Assembly: GCA_015055965.1 (NCBI GenBank)
Contig: SVHG01000014.1
Coordinates: 1-60,668, forward strand
DNA from: Clostridiales bacterium
GTDB taxonomy: Bacteria; Bacillota; Clostridia; Christensenellales; Borkfalkiaceae
Length of the DNA: 60,668 bases
Direction of reading: 5' to 3'
Below are positions 55,970 through 60,668 of this stretch, one piece after another (position 1 is the stretch's first letter; each line of letters begins with the position of its first letter). The notes beneath the pieces were generated by a model. That model saw only the letters and a list, made by a program, of their open reading frames with translations. It ran no database searches and was not told the DNA's origin. Both the position numbers and the translations under genes were made by a program.

Positions 55970-58678
55970 TTATTTTTTCTTTTTCTTAATTATTAAAGCG
56001 CTTGCACCAAGCAATAAAGCAGATGCCACAGGTGCAGTTACGCTACCCTTACAGCCCTTTTCTTCCTCTACTGAATTTTGAGTTGAATCTGTAGAATCAA
56101 CGGGGGGAGTAGCCGTATTTCTTACCATAACGGTTGCAGAGATAGGTGCAATTTCATAAGCGTCACCGGTAAATTGGTTAATAACGCTATCACTTGCAAA
56201 ATCACCTTCAACGTAAATATCGTAAGTGGTATCAATGCCTAAATCTATCGTTTTAGCGGTGGGATTAGAGTTATAAATTACGATAACGTCTCTTCCGTTG
56301 CTTTCAATGTAATAAGCAACAACACCGTTTGAAGCCTGCATTTCCCAAATGTTAAAGCTAATTTGTTCCTTAGTTTCAAACTTAAATTCAGGGAATGCCT
56401 TACGCATAGCGATTAATCCCTTGTAGTAATTCATAGTAGTCATATAATCGCCGTCGTTTTTGGTATTCCATTTAATAGAGTTTACAGCATCAGAGGACTT
56501 GTAACTGTTTTCATCAAAGGTGCCGTCCTCTTTAACCTTGGTTCTTAATAGTTCTTCACCCGCGTGAATGAAGGGTATACCCTGCGAGGTGTAAACTATT
56601 GCAGCAGATAATCTATTCATTTTAATTCTATCACTTAAGCTTGCATTTGAAGATGATGCAATCTTATCGAATAGAGTTAGATTATCGTGAGCGCTTGCAT
56701 AAGTTATTGTTTTTGCCGGTGCGTTTGCCCAAGCAACGCTTCCGCCAATAGTCTTGGTTGCACCGAACACACCGAATAGAATGCCTTGTTCACATCCGCT
56801 CTTACCGGAAACGAAGCCCTTATCCGTAGCGGTAAACACGCTACCCTTAATAGCATCTCTAATATCATCAGAGAAGACTGCTATTCCGCTTAACTTAGAA
56901 GCGTTTTTCTTTAAGGCCGCTTTAGTATCTGCAAGTCCTGACGTGCCTGCATTCCAACCTTCACCGTATAACAGTACGCTGGGGTTAATCTTGTGAAGCT
57001 CTGCAGATAATAAATTCATAGTTTCTATATCGTGAAGCCCCATAAGGTCAAAACGGAAACCGTCAATATGGTATTCAGTAGCCCAATATTTAACGGAATC
57101 AATCATAAACTTGCGGTACATAGCGCGTTCGCTTGCTGTTTCATTTCCGCAACCGCTACCGTTTAAGAAGCTTCCGTTTGCCATACGGTAATAATAACCG
57201 GGAACGATTAAGCTAAAGTTACTGTCTGCCGTTTTTGAAGTATGGTTATAAACAACGTCCATTACAACACGAATACCCGCATTGTGAAGTGCCATAACCA
57301 TTTGCTTAAGCTCGTTAATTCTAACCTCTCCGTTATAGGGATTGGTTGAATAACTACCTTCAGGTACGTTATAGTTTAAGGGATCGTAACCCCAGTTAAA
57401 CTGAGGCTCGGTAGAAGCTTCGTTAACAGAAGAATAGTCGAACATGGGAAGAATATGAATTTCTGTAATTCCAAGTTCTTTTAAGTGATCTAGCGCGGTT
57501 GAATAACCGTGAGCGTTCTTAGTACCCGTTTCGGTAAGACCTAAGAATTTACCTCTGTTTGCTTCACTTACACCGCTTGAAGAATCAATAGTTAAGTCAC
57601 GAACGTGTGCTTCGTAAACGATACTGTCTAATTTATCACGGGTAATAAAGGTATCCTTATCCCAACCTTCTGGGTCGGTTGAGTCTAAATCTATAACCAT
57701 ACCGCGTGCGCCGTTTACGCCAACTGCCTTAGCATATGGGTCTACAGCTTCGTTAAGCATACCGTTAACGTCTACGGAATAAGTATAGTAAACGCCGTTT
57801 AAATCGCCTGTAACCGTCTTTTCCCAAACGCCGTTTTCCTTCTTATCCATTTCGTGCTGACCAAGGTTAGCGCTATTTAACTCACCGTCACTACCGGTTG
57901 CATAAAGGTTTACGCAAACTGATTTAGCAAATGGACTCCATACGCGGAAAGTTGTTTGAGTTTTGCTATAAAGCGCGCCCAACTCACCGTTATAAGCGTA
58001 CACGCTTTCAAAATCCTTAGTTCCAAATAAGTTTTCCATAGATAGATTGCAATCTCCGTAATAGTCTGAATGAATAGCGTAAGATTTAGTGTAATCAACA
58101 CCTTCACTCATAGTTAAGTTAACGGTTGTTGCACCTACCTTCGTGGTATTGGTGGTAGCTATTACTTCACCGCCGGATAAAAGCACGAAGTTATTGTTTT
58201 CTGCCGTAACGGGAGCGGTTACCTTTGCCGTAACGGTAGTTGCATTCTTAAATGATGCCGATAAAAATTTAGGACTAATATCGGCGCTTTCCAATGAATT
58301 ATAAATAACCGAATCCCCCTGAATAAGCCATACTTCTTTATCTGTATCGCCTACTTGAATGAATCTGTCGGCAGAGACGTCTTTTTCTGCCCAATTTCCT
58401 TTGCGAACAATAAATCCTATTTTAGAATTTGCTGGAACGTCTATCGTGGCAATCTTACCAAAATCATCTGAAGAGGTAAAGGCAAGACCTGCACCGTCTT
58501 TACCGTCCTCCCAAACCCAAATATCCCAGCTGGAATAATCCCCGCCGTAGCGGTGATAGTGGAAGGTTAAGCTCACCGTATTTGATGCATAAACTCTGGA
58601 TGAGGTAATAGACGAACCGAAAAGTGAGATAGATAAAACCGCAATTAAAAGTATTGCTAAAGAAAATCTTTTACCCAT
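55970..58678 (-). CDS. Cell-bound type I pullulanase
   Basis: Start 58678 (MGKRFSL) is chosen because AGGAGAGG precedes it; the in-frame GTG at 58696 lacks a site. 902 residues with a signal peptide. A CBM41-like module at ~32-120 (VSLTFHYHRY, WDIWVWEDG) and a CBM48-like domain (~215-310) precede the GH13_14 catalytic domain: FNWGYDPLNYNVPEGSYST (pullulanase signature), GFRFDLMGL (nucleophile), LLYGEGWNAG (acid/base) and SAHDNLTL. The C-terminus is a hydrophobic helix ending KKKKK, a membrane tail without LPxTG. It cleaves alpha-1,6 links in pullulan and branched dextrins. Confidence 0.88.
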   Translation of the reverse strand: MGKRFSLAILLIAVLSISLFGSSITSSRVYASNTVSLTFHYHRYGGDYSSWDIWVWEDGKDGAGLAFTSSDDFGKIATIDVPANSKIGFIVRKGNWAEKDVSADRFIQVGDTDKEVWLIQGDSVIYNSLESADISPKFLSASFKNATTVTAKVTAPVTAENNNFVLLSGGEVIATTNTTKVGATTVNLTMSEGVDYTKSYAIHSDYYGDCNLSMENLFGTKDFESVYAYNGELGALYSKTQTTFRVWSPFAKSVCVNLYATGSDGELNSANLGQHEMDKKENGVWEKTVTGDLNGVYYTYSVDVNGMLNEAVDPYAKAVGVNGARGMVIDLDSTDPEGWDKDTFITRDKLDSIVYEAHVRDLTIDSSSGVSEANRGKFLGLTETGTKNAHGYSTALDHLKELGITEIHILPMFDYSSVNEASTEPQFNWGYDPLNYNVPEGSYSTNPYNGEVRINELKQMVMALHNAGIRVVMDVVYNHTSKTADSNFSLIVPGYYYRMANGSFLNGSGCGNETASERAMYRKFMIDSVKYWATEYHIDGFRFDLMGLHDIETMNLLSAELHKINPSVLLYGEGWNAGTSGLADTKAALKKNASKLSGIAVFSDDIRDAIKGSVFTATDKGFVSGKSGCEQGILFGVFGATKTIGGSVAWANAPAKTITYASAHDNLTLFDKIASSSNASLSDRIKMNRLSAAIVYTSQGIPFIHAGEELLRTKVKEDGTFDENSYKSSDAVNSIKWNTKNDGDYMTTMNYYKGLIAMRKAFPEFKFETKEQISFNIWEMQASNGVVAYYIESNGRDVIVIYNSNPTAKTIDLGIDTTYDIYVEGDFASDSVINQFTGDAYEIAPISATVMVRNTATPPVDSTDSTQNSVEEEKGCKGSVTAPVASALLLGASALIIKKKKK

Positions 58679-58750
58679 TTTCCTCTCCTTTTGCACTGTG
58701 TTTATTAGTATGAATAATTACGGCTTAGCCGTTAAAATATAAGTTTTTTT

Positions 58751-58776
58751 GTGGGAGAGGGATTTCCCTCCCCCAC
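58751..58776. other. GC-rich intercistronic hairpin
   Basis: GTGGGAGAGGGA (58751-58762) pairs with TCCCTCCCCCAC (58765-58776) with one mismatch. On the minus strand the stem is followed by As rather than Ts, so it is more likely a message-stabilising or processing hairpin between the starch-binding-like lipoprotein and pullulanase genes than a terminator. Confidence 0.5.
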
Positions 58777-58806
58777 TACAAATCGTTTTTTAATCTTAAA
58801 TTACAA

Positions 58807-60510
58807 TTAGTTGTTGATAGTGAAGTTGTGAACGACAGTTCTGGTAGTTCCGTCAACGGTACCTTCTAAAGAAAGATTAAAGTTTTTGCTTGAATCTTCT
58901 AACCAATTGCCTTCGTCATCCATACCGTAGTTAAAAGGAGCATTCCAGTCGCCGTCGGTAATCTTAACGTCAACGCTTGCATCCTTGCTTACGTAAGTGA
59001 AAGTAATGGTAAAGGTCTTGTTATCGCTAGTTGCGAACTTCCAATTAGCATCACCGTTTGTCCAACCGTTTACACCGCCAACTAGATATACGTCGTGAGT
59101 AACTTCGTTAGCAAAGGTTACGTTAATGGTAACTTCATTGGTGTATTCGATTGCATCTGCGCTACCGTTGTTGATGTTCCAAGTAACGTTAACGACTCTT
59201 TCGTTGTTAGCATCTACCTCACCGGTTAAGGGAAGCGCGTAGTTCTCGCCACCTGTAGTCCAGGTGATACCGTCAGTTGAACCGTAGTTCCAAGTCCAAT
59301 CATCGGTACCGTCTTTAATCTTACATAAAAAGGTGTCAGCCTTACCTACGTAATCAACGCTTAAGTTGAAGGTTAGGTTGTCGGTTGTGGTGAATGCAGG
59401 AGTCTTATCAGTTTCCCAATTGCAGAAAGGTCCAATTAGGTGAACAGAGTGTTCAACGGGAGCGGTGAATACTAAAGTGATGTTGATGTGGTTGGTGATG
59501 TCGGGCTTAACGGGGTTAGCAGGAACGCTTTGGAATACGACACCTTCTAAAGCGATAGTTTCGTCGTTGTTAACGAAGATCTTTCTGTTATCAACGTTAC
59601 TTCCGTTTACTCTTTCCCAACCGGTATCTGCACCGTAAGTGAAAGTGCCGTCACCGTTATCTAACTTAGAAGAAAGGATGAATTTGTATTCTGCATTACG
59701 AGCAGCATCGCCAACTTCACTGAAGTCAAAAGTGAAAGTGCCTTTGAAGTGAGTGTCATCAATTCTTGTAAGTTCAAAGCCGTCTGCAGGACCCCATGCA
59801 GATAAAGTACCTGCTAGGAATACGCCACACCATTCGGGAACAGCTACTTCGGTAGTGATTTCGAAGGTTAAAGCGGTGGGAGCAGTGTTAAGAGATTGAA
59901 CTGAAACTGCGATTTCTGCCTTTGCGCCGTTAGGAGCAGTAGCGGTAATAACAGCTGAGCCTTGAGCCTTAGCAACGATTCTTAATTCGCTAGTTCCGTC
60001 TGCTAATTCAACTTCTTCATAAACTGCGATAGCAGGATCAGAAGAAACAACGGTTAGTTCTTCGCCGGCAGCAAGTTCAGGGTTAGCTGTGAAAGAAACC
60101 TTCTTGCTGGTTAAGTCGCCAAGATCAACGCCTTCTACGGGAGCAACTAGAGTTACGCTTTCTACGTCTGCAGTTAATAAGGGATTAACTGAAACCTTAC
60201 AGGTTGCAACGGTTGAACCGATAGTTGCGGTAATATCAGCATTACCTAAAGCTAATGCTTGAAGCATACCGAACTTGTTTACCTTAACAACGCTTGCGTT
60301 AGAAGATGCCCAAGTAACGCTTTCTTCAGAATTTTTAACTTCTGCTTCTAAAGCGAACTGTTCGCCAATGGCAAGAACAACTTCCGTTTTGTTTAGAGTA
60401 ATTTCTACTGCAGGACCTTCACTGGTTGAGCTTGTTTCTTCGTCCTTACAACCAATGAAAGCTGTCATAGAAAGAACTACTACGAGTAACAATGTGAGTA
60501 ATTTTTTCAT
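58807..60510 (-). CDS. Starch-binding-like lipoprotein (Big_2 plus repeated CBM-like modules)
   Basis: 567 residues. Lipobox FIGC gives Cys21. A Big_2 domain covers ~35-110 (VTWASSNASVVKVNKFGMLQ) and a second beta domain ~115-205. Three sandwich modules follow, each with a [VH]-[HYF]-L-[IVA]-G-x-[FLV]-x-x-W pattern (CGVFLAGTLSAWG, HSVHLIGPFCNWE, HDVYLVGGVNGWT) that resembles starch-binding CBMs of the CBM20/25/SusE type. The role is to capture starch or pullulan at the cell surface. GGAGG precedes the ATG. It is the first gene of the six-gene operon seen here, unless more lies upstream of the window. Confidence 0.75.
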   Translation of the reverse strand: MKKLLTLLLVVVLSMTAFIGCKDEETSSTSEGPAVEITLNKTEVVLAIGEQFALEAEVKNSEESVTWASSNASVVKVNKFGMLQALALGNADITATIGSTVATCKVSVNPLLTADVESVTLVAPVEGVDLGDLTSKKVSFTANPELAAGEELTVVSSDPAIAVYEEVELADGTSELRIVAKAQGSAVITATAPNGAKAEIAVSVQSLNTAPTALTFEITTEVAVPEWCGVFLAGTLSAWGPADGFELTRIDDTHFKGTFTFDFSEVGDAARNAEYKFILSSKLDNGDGTFTYGADTGWERVNGSNVDNRKIFVNNDETIALEGVVFQSVPANPVKPDITNHINITLVFTAPVEHSVHLIGPFCNWETDKTPAFTTTDNLTFNLSVDYVGKADTFLCKIKDGTDDWTWNYGSTDGITWTTGGENYALPLTGEVDANNERVVNVTWNINNGSADAIEYTNEVTINVTFANEVTHDVYLVGGVNGWTNGDANWKFATSDNKTFTITFTYVSKDASVDVKITDGDWNAPFNYGMDDEGNWLEDSSKNFNLSLEGTVDGTTRTVVHNFTINN

Positions 60511-60668
60511 TTTTTGCCTCCAAACCTAATATTTTTTTCCGCCTTTTGGGCGGTAATTGGTTTTAAAATTTTTTAATTTATACTGTTCTACTTATCGTTA
60601 CGTTTTGGGCTATATTCTAAATCACGTTTAAAAAAAGCCTACGTTAAGAGTTTCCCTTTAATTGGTAT
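60511..60668. other. Upstream region of the starch operon
   Basis: No gene is supported. CCGCC/GGCGG (60539-60543 with 60549-60553) makes a small hairpin in the leader. A TATAAA-like -10 on the minus strand lies near 60578, but no convincing -35 or operator is visible before the window ends. Confidence 0.3.

Overview
The window looks like a chromosomal segment of an uncultured, gut-type Clostridia relative (Bacillota). The reasons are the Gram-positive lipoprotein signals with lipobox cysteines, GGAGG-type ribosome sites, sigma-A promoters with 17-bp spacers, a CsoR-CopA copper operon, BspA-type leucine-rich repeats, and the adjacent NifU-like and GGGtGRT genes. This placement is inference; no rRNA gene is present.

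Layout. 1-10.7 kb: an elongation factor G paralog, secreted proteins (LRR lipoprotein, SGNH esterase with carbohydrate-binding-like modules, Ser/Glu-rich lipoprotein), a YegP-like protein, a drug/metabolite-type transporter with a His-rich tail and a Pr6Pr-like membrane protein. 10.7-17 kb: a tRNA hot spot. tRNA-Arg(ACG) and tRNA-Ser(GCU) each sit beside direct repeats of their own 3' ends or terminators. These repeats bracket two small AT-rich cargo islets with no integrase (Sel1 + flavoprotein-NUDIX; Fic + zincin-like + trypsin-like). tRNA-Pro(GGG) follows. 17-28.7 kb: housekeeping genes (5'-3' exonuclease, flavin reductase-like, csoR-copA, birA, recX, yigZ, tyrS) and the NifU-like/GGGtGRT pair.

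28.8-46 kb: one apparent ten-gene operon on the minus strand, divergent from an AraC regulator. It encodes two ABC sugar permeases and a binding protein (no ATPase), a large Ig/CBM-like surface protein, two related TIM-barrel-like proteins with an IDEP motif, a secreted protein built from seven ~155-residue modules, a deacetylase-like protein, a Gfo/Idh/MocA oxidoreductase and an EamA transporter. The AraC protein carries a C-terminal domain that looks like a shortened, DEP-less version of the same barrel. This is the best candidate here for an undescribed system: a glycan-use locus of unknown substrate with a regulator that may have taken its sensor from the enzyme family it controls. 48-60.5 kb: a GH36 alpha-galactosidase and a starch/alpha-glucan operon (starch-binding-like lipoprotein, pullulanase, binding protein, two permeases, alpha-amylase), also without an ATPase.

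Beyond the genes, terminator-like hairpins at many gene ends, mostly between convergent genes, share a conserved loop CTATARGTCGATTAA while their stems differ. A second intergenic repeat family follows two minus-strand genes. All functional statements rest on motif reading and context; no database search was run.
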